Below are positions 47,131-59,263 of a stretch of 64,000 nt of DNA, one piece after another (position 1 is the stretch's first letter; the number at the start of each line of letters is the position of its first letter). Source of the stretch: Lepus europaeus (Eukaryota > Chordata > Mammalia > Lagomorpha > Leporidae); NCBI RefSeq assembly GCF_033115175.1, contig NC_084834.1:39972077-40036076 (forward strand). Direction: 5' to 3'. Position numbers and translations under genes: made by a program. The notes beneath the pieces were generated by a model. The model was not told where the DNA came from. It did not search any database and was given only the letters and a program-made list of their open reading frames with translations.

Positions 47131-47468
47131 GAGGCTGGCACTGTGGTATAATGGGTTAAGCTGTGTCCTGCAGCACTGTCATCTCATATGGACACTGGTT
47201 CAAGTCTCGGCTGCTCAGCTTCCAATCCAGCTCCCTGCTAACGTGCTCTGGGAAAGCAGCAGAAGATGGCCCAAGTGCTTGGGCCCCTGCACCCACATGG
47301 GAGACCTGGATGGAGCACCTGGCTCCAGGCTCTCGGCCTCAGTCTGGCCAGCTCTGGCTATTGCAGCCATTTGGGGAATGAACAAGCAGATGGAAGACCT
47401 CTCTCTCTGCCTCTGCTTCTCCCTATCTGTAGCTCTGCCTTTCAAATAAATAAAACAAGCCTTTTAAA
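47131..47468 (+). repeat. CSINE with near-perfect TSD
   Basis: Complete plus-strand copy (GAGGCTGGCACTGTGGTATA head; CTGCCTTTCAAATAAATAAA tail). TAAAATACTTTTGGG before (47116-47130) and AAAATATTTTGGG after (about 47473-47485) are the duplicated target. Confidence 0.93.
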
Positions 47469-47619
47469 AAATAAAATATTTTGGGCCTGTAGGATTTCTC
47501 TCTTTTTTATTAAGTTGATCAAAATTTATGTTTTATTATTGATATTTGGGATGTGTCAACCATACAACATCAGATACAGACATGTGCACTGTAGTATGGC
47601 TATAGGATTGTGCTTTCAA

Positions 47620-47990
47620 AATTTGATTTATTTGCTTATTTAGAAGAGATAAGATGGTGATGGTGATGGTGATGCGGATGGAAGTGGAGATGGAGATGGA
47701 GATGGAGATGGAGATGGAGATGGAGATGGAGATAGAACCAGATAGAGAGAACTCCTATGTGCTGGTTCATTTCTCAAATGCCCACAATGGCTGGGGCTGG
47801 GTTGTGGTCAAAGCTGGGACTTGAGAACTCAATCGAGGTCTCCCATATAGATGACAGAAACTCAATTACTTGAGCCATCATTGCTGCCTCCCAAGGTCTG
47901 AATGAACAGAAAGCTGGAGTCAGAAGCCAGTGCTGGGAATTAGGACTAGGCGCTTCGATACAGGACACTGTTGCGCTAACTAGCATCTTA
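47620..47990 (-). repeat. Old CSINE with GATGGW hexamer expansion
   Basis: Minus-strand diverged copy. The purine tract near the tail has become a 47652-47733 array of GATGGT then GATGGA hexamers. The body (GTGCTGGTTCATTTCTCAAA; GTCTCCCATATAGATGACAG) and head (ending GCTAACTAGCATCTT) follow. Confidence 0.82.
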
Positions 47991-48334
47991 AATGCCAGGA
48001 CAAAGAGAACACCAGAGAGTGAGTTTTAGACAAGAAATCTGGAAAAAATGTATTTCATTCAATTTTCAACAAGGAAAATATGGAATATTTATAATTTTAT
48101 GCACGATATTTTTGACTACTTTGTTTCTTATTAACCTACAATACTTTTACATATTATGTGATACAGTTCAATGTTTCAGCACGTGTATATAGTGTAACTG
48201 AACAAAGAAATGATCATAATTAGAATTTATATGTCCTTGTTTTCTTCATGTTCGAGGCCTATGAGCTCTTTTCTTTTGGTTCTTACACAGTGTGTATAGT
48301 AGATTATCATGAAATAAATTCAGTCCGCTCTGCT
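47991..48334. other. Unassigned DNA
   Basis: About 340 bp, no element recognised. Confidence 0.35.
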
Positions 48335-51300
48335 GTGTGTTTTTTGGGATGCAATTCAACAACATCATACAATTCAAACATTTAAAATGTGCATCTGAAT
48401 AGTTTTTAGTATATTTATAGAGTTGTGCAGTCATCATCACTGATTTTAGAATATTGCAAACCCTCCTCCCCCCAAAAAAACCATAAATCTCAAATCATTA
48501 AAGAATCACCTCCAATTCCTCCCTCTCATCTTTCTTGGGCAACCACTGATCTACATTCTGTCTATGGAGCTGCCTTTTTCACGACATTTCATACAGATGG
48601 GATAATAAAATGTGAAGTCTTTTGTGATTGGGTTCTTGATTTCCCAGTTTTTCAAAGGAAGATTTATTAACAAGATCCACTAAATACATTACATCTAACT
48701 AGAAATCAAAATCCAAGGAGAGATTTTTATCAAAGTCTTAAAAGTTTCATAAAAACAATACAATCCAATTCCTGAAATACTGTCTTTGCCTCTCAAAATT
48801 GTTCCATATCTTAAAAAAAGGTTAAAGTCTGCACTCAGATACCTTGCAGGATTTTAAATAAAAAAATCCTACAATTAACAAACATGCCGAATGTTTTCAT
48901 TTTGAATCATAGACAAAGATCCTGTATTCGAGTTTTACTGAAAAGCATGATTCTCAACACAGATCTGAAGTTTTCAATGCATTGTGGAATAAGAGCAACA
49001 TTTAACATAAGTGAAACTGCTTTAATCTAAATATGCTTCCTGCTTTATTTATACTCCTACAACACAATGAATTTGAAAAAAGCTGAAATTTGCTTTAACA
49101 ATTATGGTCAGTACTGAACTTAATTTTATGTTTCAGTATTTAAAGTGATTGAACTTAAAGTCTTAAAAAATCTTGACTTTCACTTTAAAGTAAGCATAAA
49201 TCTCAAGCCTATAATGCAAAATTGTTAAACTTAATATTTGTTTTCTTAAAAAATGGAAAAAGAAAGAGAAAGAAACAAAGAAAGAAGAGAGAAAGAAACA
49301 ACGTGACCCAAATTGATGAAAATTAATTATACATCTAACTTGCCAATCATGCTGGATGTACTAGACATACCCCCACTCTATTCCACTCCCATAAATGCAC
49401 AATATTTATGTCTGCAATAATTGTTAATACATCTTCTATACCTAAATGAGGTTAGACTGATAGTCCCTGGTATTCTCCTGCCAAACGTGGCTAGCAGAAC
49501 CCTCATAACTGGACTGGTTTGATAAGCCCATTCCTCCCATCATTTGGCTACCACAAGCACTGAAAACTGCCCCTGCCATACAAGTCCAAAAGATTTCTAC
49601 ATAGTTAATATCTTAACCCTATCTTCTGTTCCTGCAGAATTCAAGAAAAGCTCCTCAAAACTGAATTGCATGTTAGCTTTATCTCCTGCCATACCTGCAT
49701 GAGTAGCAAATTCAACATCTGCTTTACCAGGAACTCTGCCAATATGGACTCTCATTGGATTAGAGATGAGAAAAAATTATAAATACCATTCTCAGTGGCT
49801 ATGTAAGGTAACCCCTCATGTGTACACAGTGCCATGTGGTGCTCTGGGAACTGGATCCATCATCTCCGTATTAATGATCAGGCATTACTGAGAAACAGTA
49901 ATTGAGGTCTTTTCCAAATCTATCAAATCTAAAGCCATGCCCATCATTATAACCACCATAGTCATTCTAGCCTCCATATCCTTCAACACAGGCACCTCAC
50001 CTCACCCATTCAAACCCAGCTCCCTGCCAATGCTTTAACTCCCCTGCCAGACCAGGGCCTCTTATAGGGATCTGGTCACTGCATAGTTATGAGCTTCTGA
50101 GGGGATTATGTTGGCTTCAGACTTCAGCTTGGCTACTCTTGAAGATTTCAATGTACTTGTGCCCTATTCATTTCTTGTGTTTCTTTAAGGTCTTTTCAGC
50201 TATCTACTGTGAAACAAACTGCATGAAGGTCTCCCTGTGCTCTATTCCTGAAAGTGTATCGTCTGTCAGCCTATTTGGCACAATTTCCAACCCTGAAAAG
50301 AACTGACCAATCTGTTTTTTGTTACTGCCAAATGGGAGTCCTCTAAGCCAGACTGAACTATCACTGGCAGCATCAGGACGATGCAGACTACCATGATTCA
50401 ACAGCTAATCCATGTCAACTCTGTTGGACTTGAATACTTCAACATATGTGTGTCCCTTGTTTTTTTCCCCCTGTCTTTCTTTAAAAACAATTTCAATTCA
50501 TCTTTGGATTCACATTCTATACATTCTTCCCTGCTTTGTCTGCCTGCTCTGGTGTAGATGATTGAATACCTGATGTGCCATTCTAGGCTTTGCAATCAGA
50601 AAAGAAGCATATTAACTTCATCAGCTGATCAGGTGCAGGATAGGCCCCTAAACGTCCCTTGCCTCCATGATCAGCATCATGGTGACTTTGGGCTCTTGGT
50701 GGAAAGCTTGGCTTAATACATTTTCAGTACAGCTCTAATGATAATGGGCAATTTTCCTTCTTCCCTCAAATGGCTATAGCAAGATAATAGATGATGACCA
50801 GAACTATTTTTGCTCATGTAGGCAACTAGTCCATCATTGCATTCTTTCTGAGTTTAAAGGTCTTAAGGTTCATTCATGTTGTAGCATGCATCAGTATGCC
50901 ATTCCTTTTATCACTAAATAATCTTTAATTGTGTGAATACATTTCACTCAACAGTTGACGCACATTTGTTTATTCCCATTTCTTGAGTACTATGAATAAT
51001 GCTTCTATGAGCATTTATGTAAGTGTGTGTTTTCTTCAGATACATTTTCAACTCTCTTGGATATATACCTGTGAGTGTAACTTCCTACTTGCATTGTAAC
51101 TCTGTGTTTTAGGCTTTGAGGACTGACAAGCCGTTTTCCAGTGTAGCTGCACTACTTTGCAATCCCACACAATGTATGACTATAAAAATTTCTGCATATC
51201 CCCATCAACACTTACTATTTGTCTTTCTTATTTTAGTTACCCCACTGGATGTGAAACAGTATCTAATTATGGTTTTGATTTGGAGTTTCCTATGGTTATG

Positions 51301-51440
51301 GGTGTTGAACATCTTTTTACATCTTTCTTCAGCATTTGTATATCTTCCTCGGAAAAAATGTTTACGAATTTCTCTTTCCATTTTTGAATATGGTTATTTT
51401 TCTTTTTACTTACCAATTATAATTGCTTCTCTGTGTTAAA
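48335..51440 (-). mobile_element. Old L1M, antisense, split by a retropseudogene
   Basis: Left part 48335-48655 reads the L1M 3' UTR reversed (TAGAGTTGTGCAGTCATCAT; CACTGATCTACATTCTGTCT; GTCTTTTGTGATTGGGTTCT). Right part 50859-51440 continues it (GGTTCATTCATGTTGTAGCA; TTGGATATATACCTGTGAG; CCCCATCAACACTTACTATT; ATGTGAAACAGTATCTAATT). The 2.2 kb between them is the HNRNPH retrocopy. Confidence 0.83.
48656..50858 (-). pseudogene. HNRNPH2: Processed pseudogene of HNRNPH2 (or HNRNPH1)
   Basis: Intronless copy of an hnRNP H mRNA. The parent is a nuclear RNA-binding splicing factor with three quasi-RRM domains and Gly/Tyr-rich regions. On the minus strand the coding part runs from an ATG at 50680 to a TAG at 49442-49444. 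It reads, across several frames, KLFL-KKDR (qRRM1), SSVWLRGLPFGSNKKQIGQF and FFSGLEIVPN (qRRM2), a GGYNDG block (Gly/Tyr region), CVHMRG (qRRM3), and [16 protein letters not shown] near the end. The last codons read D-Y-Q-S-N-L, which I recall as HNRNPH2 rather than HNRNPH1 (D-F-Q-S-N-I). About 70 bp near the C-terminus is deleted and stops and frameshifts are frequent. A 3' UTR of about 780 bp follows, with AATAAA (complement at about 48664-48669). It lies inside an old L1. No intact TSD found. Non-functional as protein. Confidence 0.92.
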
Positions 51441-51934
51441 GACAAGGCTCATACAAGTTACATGACTTGCAAAATTTTTTGTTTCATTTTATAGATTGCT
51501 GCAATAAAGAATCAGGCTCAATTTTTGATATTTCACTCATGGCAATATTTTAACCCTATCTTTATGCCATGACTTTTGCCCCAGGACTCAGCAGGATGAT
51601 AAGAATGTCTAGGTTTTTCATCTTCGATGCTGGAAAGAATTTCAAACTACACACAGAGATCTTTAGCCCATCCCCATAATCACCAGGCAAAACTCAAGTC
51701 TTGTCTATTTTACTGACACTCTCAAGGCATTTTGTACCTTCCTGGAAGTCATCTTGTTCACCCAGAAGGTGTCACTGAGTGAAGGTATGTATTTCTTAAG
51801 CACTTGGTACATATGTGGGGTCATAATTCTTCACATCCACACTAAAGGGAAGTAATAATCTTTTAACAAAGGCTACTTGGCAGTTAGTTAGCCACATATA
51901 AAAGAATAATCTTGATCCCATTCTGTACATAATG
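51441..51934. other. Unassigned DNA
   Basis: About 490 bp with no recognised element. Confidence 0.35.
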
Positions 51935-52216
51935 TTGAAAAAGTTACTGAAAGGGGATCATAGACCTAAAATTCATAGCTAGAACAGTAAAATTCTCAGA
52001 AGAAAACATAGAAAAAAACATTTATGACTCTGCATCAGGCGATATTCCCTTGACATGAAATCAAAGGCACATAGTAAAGAAAAGAGCAATAAGTTGATCA
52101 AAATCGCAACATTAAAAACTTTTATGATTCAAAGGACATCATGAAGGAAGTGAAAGTATGACTTAAAGAATGAGGAAATATTTGCAAATCAGATGTGATA
52201 AATAATTTTATCTAGA
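51935..52216 (+). mobile_element. Old L1M fragment, ORF2 end
   Basis: Plus-strand blocks typical of late L1 ORF2: GGGGATCATAGACCTAAAAT, TCTCAGAAGAAAACATAGAA, AACTTTTATGATTCAAAGGA, GGAAATATTTGCAAATCAGA. Ends where the mariner starts. Confidence 0.8.
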
Positions 52217-53575
52217 TTATGCAAGGGGTCTCCAGAAAGCTCGTGGAAAATACATATCATGAAAAACTTATGCATTGCTTTCAAATTTTGCTTCATCGAA
52301 ATAAACTCATGTTAACTTGTTTTTTTTTTTTATATTTTTATTTATTTATTTATTTTTTTGACAGGCAGAGTGGACAGTGAGAGAGAGAGACAGAGAGAAA
52401 GGTCTTCCTTTGCCGTTGGTTCACCCTCTAATGGCCGCCGCGGTAGCGCGCTGCGGCCGGCGCACCGCGCTGTTCCGATGGCAGGAGCCAGGTGCTTATC
52501 CTGGTCTCCCATGGGGTGCAGAGCCCAAACACTTGGGCCATCCTCCACTGCACTCCCTGGCCACAGCAGAGAGCTGGCCTGGAAGAGGGGCAACCGGGAC
52601 AGGTTCGGTGCCCCGACCGGGACTAGAACCCGGTGTGCCGGCGCCGCAAGGCAGAGGATTAGCCTGTTGAGCCACGGCGCCGGCGGGTTAACTTGTTATA
52701 ACAAGTTTGAAAAGAATTTGAGGCACTAGGAAGGATACAATTTGAAAATATTTCCATTAGAACATCGTGATTTCTGCTAAAATCAAAGAAAGAACAAACA
52801 CCCAATTTATGGTGAACTCACTGATGCTTATGATAAGTTTATGAAGACAGTGTTTTAGAGAAATCATCAACTTGTAAGTGGATAATTCATTTTAAGAAGG
52901 GCAGAAACAGCATTAAAAACAAAGCCTACAGTGGCAGGTCTTCCACATTAATTGATGAAGAAAATGATAATCTTGTTCATACTCCAATTGAAGAAGATTG
53001 ACCACTGCAGAAACAATAATCAACACGAAGATATATCAGTTGATTTTGCTTATACAATCATGGTTGAAAAACTAAAGTGGAGCAAAATTTCTGCTAAACA
53101 TCTACCAAAACTGTTGTGCTCAGATCAGCTAAACATGCAAGCAGAGCTTTCAATGGAAATGTTATACAACTGATTTCAAGATTCTGAAGCATTTCTTCTA
53201 TTAAGTGTAACAGAAGATGATCCATACAAAGCATAATCAAAATGGTGGCTACTAAGAAGATAAGCAGTATAGATATGGCAAAAATGGATAGCACAAGGGC
53301 AAATGGTATGTTGACAATTCTTTTGGATGCTCTGAGTATTTTGCTTGTTGATTTTTTGGAGGGTAGGAGAATGATAGCAGAAAATGCTCAGGAATTCTTC
53401 ACTAGTGATTCCTTCTCTGCCATGACAAGATGCACACTCGTTTTTCTCATCAAAGGCAGTTTTGAGTTTCAATTGGAAATTATTAGGTTATATATTACTT
53501 TATATATCTACCTTATAGTCCCAATTTAGCTCCTTCTGTATTCGTTTGTTTCCTGATCATAAATTATCAACATGG
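52217..53575 (+). mobile_element. Mariner transposon relic (MARNA-like) with transposase fragments
   Basis: Begins with terminal-repeat-like GGGGTCTCCAGAAAGCTCGT (about 52226). After the CSINE it encodes mariner transposase: KWIIHFKKGRNSIKNKAYSG (helix-turn-helix end), then MVEKLKWSKISAKHLPKLL and QAELSMEML in the 73-codon frame 52952-53173. It then runs DSEAFLLL and VTEDDPY near 53190-53226 (first catalytic Asp region), LLVDFLEGRRMI near 53345 (in the frame at 53242-53529), and finally a YSPNLAPS block near 53516-53540. The order matches a DD34D transposase. Frames shift several times and the 3' end after 53575 is lost. Confidence 0.85.
52321..52686 (-). repeat. Young CpG-rich CSINE in mariner, with TSD
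   Basis: Minus-strand full copy with T/TTTA tail, GACAGGCAGAGTGGACAGTG, CpG block at 52433-52478 and head ending GGCGCCGGC. TSD GTTAACTTGT at 52311-52320 and 52687-52696. Nearly identical to the copies at 24816 and 33009. Confidence 0.96.
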
Positions 53576-54186
53576 GGCCAGCATATTTTGTAAGGTTTTA
53601 AGGTGGAGTTTACATTTTATTCAAATATGAGCCATACAACTAACTATAAAATAATTTTTTTCAGAAGTCATTCAGCCTACCCTTGTACTATGTTAAACTA
53701 TGGAGAAATTAGTGTTTTAGAGCCATAATTCATTAATAATTAATGAGGGCACTGTTCATGATTGACTTTCTTAAACTCTAGTAAGTGCTGTCACAACACA
53801 ACTTACTCAAATCCTCTTGCCGATTAATTTCCTAGCAACTCTTGAACTCCATTTATTTTCATCTAGTCTCTTGAGGCTGGCTGAAGAAAAAATTTGGAGT
53901 GTGTTGAATCAGTCAAATACTTCAAAATTTATTGTTCAGTGAGATCTTCTTTCTGAGTTAATTTTATCATTGAATCTAATACAAGGGCTTGAAATGTATT
54001 AAGTAGTTATGTGCTTTACGATTCACTTAAATATTTATCTATCCTTCAGGGAGATGAATTGGTACTTTTTGTCACTATCTCACACCCCCCCCCCCCATCA
54101 GTGATTTTGCATCAAATTCCCTGAATTCTCACTCTAGGGAAATTCTCTATATTGAATACGCCTCTTTCCCTCTTGGTCATGTTATC
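53576..54186. other. Unassigned DNA with a C13 run
   Basis: No element recognised. A homopolymer of about 13 C residues lies at 54084-54096. Confidence 0.35.
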
Positions 54187-54421
54187 CCCCTATGGCCACA
54201 ACGGCCAGAGCTGTGGTGATCTGAAACCAGGAGACAGGAGCTTCTTCCAGGTCTCCCATGTGAGTTCAGGGACCCAAGCACTTGGGCCGTCTTCTACCGA
54301 TTTCCCAGGCCATAGCAGAGAGCTAGATCAGAAGTGGAGTAGACGGGGTTCAAACCGGCGCCCACATGGGATGCCGGCACTGCAGATGGCAGCTTTACCT
54401 GATACACCACAGCACTGGCCC
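54187..54421 (-). repeat. CSINE lacking its tail
   Basis: Minus-strand body and head (TATGGCCACAACGGCCAGAG; GGGACCCAAGCACTTGGGCC; reversed head ending ACTGGCCCC). The tail and purine tract are missing. Confidence 0.88.
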
Positions 54422-54551
54422 CAACTATATTATTTCTTAATGACAGTCTTAATCTCTGAAGAAGTATTTCTATAACCTATGCAAATTTGTGAGACAACCA
54501 ACACTATCTCTATTTTCCCATCATTTTATTCCTAAAATGTTATACAATATT

Positions 54552-54887
54552 CAGCCGGCGCCACGGCTCACTAGGCTAATCCTCCGCCTTGCGGCGCCGG
54601 CACACCGGGTTCTAGTCCCGATTGGGGCACCCAATTCTGTCCCAGTTGCCCCTCTTCCAGGCCAGCTCTCTGCTGTGGCCAGGGAGTGCAGTGGAGGATG
54701 GCCCAAGTGCTTGGGCCCTGCACCCCATGGGAGACCAGGAGAAGCACCTGGCTCCTGCCATCGGAACAGCACAGTGCGCCGGCTGCAGCGCGCCAACCGC
54801 GGCGGCCATTGGAGGGTGAATCAGTGGCAAAAAGAAAGACCTTTCTCTCTGTCTCTCTCTCTACTGTCCACTCTGCCTGTCAAAAAA
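54552..54887 (+). repeat. Young CpG-rich CSINE with 18-bp TSD
   Basis: Full plus-strand copy from AGCCGGCGCCACGGCTCACT to CTGCCTGTC and poly(A). Perfect TSD AAAATGTTATACAATATT at 54534-54551 and 54888-54905. With the minus-strand copy at 54187 it forms a head-to-head inverted pair. Confidence 0.97.
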
Positions 54888-54905
54888 AAAATGTTATACA
54901 ATATT

Positions 54906-57439
54906 GAGTTCTAACTTTAAGTTACAAGAATATAGGAAGTAATCATTGATATCTATGGTTGTCAGGTTTAACTAATGAAAATACCTTGTTAAATATGAAT
55001 CTCAGATAAACAATAAATAAATGTGGTTTAGTATAAGTATGTGCCATGCAACATTTAGGAAATATTTATACTGAACTTTCTTCAAAATTGAAATTAATAT
55101 TTTACTGGTTTTCCTGTATGTTATCTGAAAACTCAACTGATTTCTTACCCAAAATAAGAGCAATTTTAATAACTCTTGAGATTTTAACTTTCTGTACATT
55201 TATGATTTCTGAATTGTGAAGTGTTTCTCATCGTAAAAATCATTAATATTTTAAGGTAGTTCAATGAAGGGCTTCATGGATACCACTCAAAGTATTTTGA
55301 GAGATCAGTTTTATGTTGTCAGTAGAACATTTCCTGAATTTTCTCCATGAATAAAAACACATTTAAAACTTTCTAAAAAGGTTAACAGTCATCTATTTTT
55401 AATGGAATTAAACTAAAGAGGCAAAGAGTGAATCTATCACCTATTTTGGACTGAGTTTCCATAAACTACACAGAAACATGGTTCCAATCTGAAAGGAGTG
55501 AAATAAAAACCTTTAAATATTGTATAATATTGCATTGCTTTTAGGACTATAGAACTCTTTTTTTTTATCACAAAAATTAAGGGCCATATGTACATCAATT
55601 TTAAAGCAACTTCCCCCCCTCAAATTTGTCTTTGGGGTGCTAAAAATAAAAAGCTTCATAGCTCACATCATGTACTCTAAGCATGTACAGCCTAAAGCAC
55701 AATTTTACAGTTGAATTTTAAGCCCCTGTGAAATGGGGTTTCTAATGGAAATGCTGACAGACTGCTAGCTGCAGGGATACCAGCAGGCACCATTATAATA
55801 AATGGGTCTGAGGGAGACATGATACAGGTCCACAGGTAATTAATGGCAGGAGTAAAGTAAAATATAGGCACACCATCCCACTGAGAGCATGACGCAATGG
55901 AAAAAGCCTGTAATGATGTACAAAGAACGTCTATTTAGCAAAGAAATCTGAGGAGAGACTTGTAAAATAAATCACAAACCAAGACTGTAGCTATAGGCAG
56001 TCATTGTATATTCCCTTATAATTAGGATTTTTACAAAAACACTATAAAAATCATTTTTGGCTGAGCAAAATTACTCTGTGTAATTGATTGAGAAGGCAAT
56101 GAAATACAAACACAACTACTCAAGTAAGTTAATGGTATCCAAGGGTTTTCTACTTGGAAAGTGTAGCTCTAAGGAGTCCAAGCACATGACTTCATAGTGC
56201 AGAATTGAGTATAAAATATATTCTAAGGAGACAAAGTATATCTGCATTATCTTTCCCCAAATGTCTTGATTTGGTCTTCTTGATGTGTTTGCTGTTTATG
56301 TTCGGACATCGAGAAGACTTAGAACTTTTGGTCACAAACACTCTTGACCCTTGAGGTATGCAGAACTGTGGGTCCATGTTTTTCTCAAGCTCTGACCTTT
56401 AATTCAGCCATGACCTTCCAGAAAGTTGGTGGCTGCAGACTAAAATGTGTGACGGAGGATAATGCATGTAGATAAAGACACCACAATGCAGTTGTGAGGA
56501 TATGAGGTGGGTTGCAGGTAGTGGGCCAGTTGAAAAAAAAAAAACAGGTAAAATAAAGAAAAATGACTATGACAGATAATTGGCTTAAAATTTTAAGAGA
56601 TTTCCATCAATCCTCTAACTTGTTCCTGGCCTCAGGGTTGCAATAAATTAATTCTATATGTTAGGTGGGATGACAGAGTCCCAAAAAATCTGAATAACTT
56701 GCCAATTTCTTATTGCTAAGACATTGCAGTAGTAATAAGAAATATCAACCATTTCCTCCTGCTAAAGTTTTTCTACTCTAGAATACTGGCTTTATAATTT
56801 AAAAAAATAGAAATTTTTCCTGAGTTAAAAATATTCTCAATTGCTTTACACGCGGAGACTTGGGCTGAATACTTCAGATAAACTGGCTTCTACTAGGTAT
56901 ATGTAAATAGATTTGTAGTTTCTAAACACAAAGCCACCATCAATAAAAATCAGCTACTGCTATTTTCTCGTTAATTACTACTAGAAAACAGTTCACCTAA
57001 CAAAAGTACTTGACTCGTCTTTTTTTCTAGAAAATCTTGTAAAAATGTACAAAACCTATATTTTTTGAAATGAATGATTCTTCTCTTTTTCACCTTCTTG
57101 CTTGATTTGTTAGCTGTCATCTTGATATTTTTGAGTAAGATACTCTGCGATGAAGAAAGAATGTAGAGTGACATGGAAAATTTATTAATTTTTAAGTTTC
57201 TGATTATGAAAAATGATTTAGGTGAAATTCATGGGAATGTATTTTACTTATATTTGTTGAATGAATATTATCTACTTCAAATTTCTGTTACTAGAATTGT
57301 AATTTTAATTGGAATATGATATTTTTTCAAATTACCATAAAATAAAGTGGAATTATGGTGATCCAGTATTTTTAATTTTAATTGCACTTATGATTTTCTT
57401 TAAAAGTAAGAATAATTCTTTAATATTAAAAATAAATTA
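54906..57439. other. 2.5 kb without recognised repeats
   Basis: No transposon or exon recognised. 55690-56110 is less AT-skewed in places and dense in homeodomain-type cores (TAATTAATGG, ATAATTAGG, TAATTGATTG), giving it the look of a conserved non-coding element, though this is not demonstrable here. Confidence 0.4.
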
Positions 57440-57763
57440 GGCTGGCGCTGCGGCTCAATAGGCTAATCCTCCGCCTGTGGCGCCAGCACACTGTGTTCTA
57501 GTCCTGGTCGGGCGCCGGATTCTGTCCTGGTTGCCCCTCTTCCAGGCCAGCTCTCTGCTATGGCCCGGGAGTGCAGTGGAGGATGGCCCAAATGCTTGGG
57601 CCCTGCACCCGCATGGGAGACCAGGAGAAGCACCTGGCTCCTGCCTTTGGATCAGCGCAGTGCGCCAGCTGCAGCGCGGCGGCCATTGGAGGGTGAACCA
57701 AGGGCAAAAAGGAAGACCTTTCTCTTTGTCTCTCTCTCTCACTGTCCACTCTGCCTGTCAAAA

Positions 57764-57798
<35 letters not shown>

Positions 57799-57800
57799 AA
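57440..57800 (+). repeat. CSINE with long AAAT tail
   Basis: Plus-strand copy from GGCTGGCGCTGCGGCTCAAT to CTGCCTGTCAAAATAAATAA. The tail has become an AAAT microsatellite of about nine units (57764-57800). AAATAAATTA on both sides is the TSD, merging with the tail on the right. Confidence 0.93.
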
Positions 57801-58261
57801 TAAATTAAACATAGGAATCTAGGGTGATGAGCAGATTGACAGGAATTACATTCTCTAGTCCTCTTGCTCTTCTATTTTGAAAGTCACATGGGTATGTCTT
57901 ATTTGCTTCAAAACCTAGTAAGATACAATGCAGGGAAGTCAGCTATGAAACACAAAGTAAGAGCCAAAGCACCATACTTGCAGTGAAAGAAGGAATTAGA
58001 AAAAGACCTCCCCACCAAAAGAGGCTATAGGGAACCGGGTCTATCTTTCCCTGGTAGAAGGAAATTATTTCCTGTGGAACAGCTTCATGGAAAATTTACA
58101 AATTACCCTTCTTATGAGTGTGTAGCCCAAGTCCACATGGCCTTTGTGGTCCAAAACGTCTCAGCCCAGTGCTTATTTCAAAGTGATTTATGATAAATGT
58201 ATAAATTTAAAATGTTCCTTATATAGTCAGTGAACTTCCTGTATTTATAGATTTTGCATTT
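57801..58261. other. Unassigned DNA
   Basis: About 460 bp with no recognised element. Confidence 0.35.
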
Positions 58262-59263
58262 TATATTCTTTTTTATTTTTTAATTAATGCATGACAAATT
58301 TAGGGGATATCATATAATGTTTTGATTCAAAGTTGTATAATGTTCAAATTAGGGTAAATATATCTATCTCCTCAAGCATTTATCATTTCCTTATAGTGAA
58401 AATATTCAAAACTCATAGCTTTTTTAGACAAGCAGTACCTTATTATCAACAGCTACTCTATTGTGAAATAGAACAACAGAACATATGAACTCTTCCGAGT
58501 TAAAACATAGTACACAATGGCAGATTTTTCCTCAACACTCCCCTCCCCCCCATGTATTGTCCCCAGTCTCTGGTAATCAATATCATATTCTCAACTTCTG
58601 TGAAATAAACTTTTTCAGATTTCACATATGAGTGAGATAACATAATGTTTACATTTCTATGCCTTTCTTATTGCATTTAACATAATGACTTCTTTCCATG
58701 TAGCAAATAATAGGATTTCATCATTTTTACAGCTGCATAAGATTCCTGAGAGTGTATATGCCATATTTTCTTTATCTATATATTTGTTGATGGACATTTA
58801 GCTTGATTCCATCTCTCAGTTGTAAGAATAATGCATATTAATGCGTTGGAGTATAGATATCTCTTCTATGTGCTGAGTTCCTTTGGGTTTGTACTCAGTA
58901 GTGGGGTCACTGGATCATATGGTAGTTCTATTTTTAACATTTTTAAGTTGTCAACAGTTATTCCCATAATGCTGCTCTAGTTATAGTCCCACTAACGGTG
59001 TGAAGGAGTTCTCTTTTCTCCACATCCTCACCAGCACCTGTTATCATTTATCTTTTAATAATAGCTACTATAACCGGAATATGGCATATCTCATTGTGAT
59101 TTTTAATTACCTCTCCCCTGTGGTTAATTATGTTCAGCATTTTTTTCATATACTCTTGGCAATTTGTATATCTTGCTTTGGGAAATGTCTATACAGATCT
59201 GTAGATGATTATCTAGTTGGAATTTTTTTTTTTTTACTATATTGTTTGAGTTCTTTTATAGGC

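Noticed and set aside
47652..47733. Possible CRISPR-like or satellite array
   Set aside because: The unit is a plain hexamer without spacers, inside a CSINE, in mammalian DNA.
54489..54914. Open frame of 141 codons on the plus strand
   Set aside because: It lies almost fully inside a young CSINE. The same RLAAPAHRVLVP-type peptide appears at other CSINE copies.
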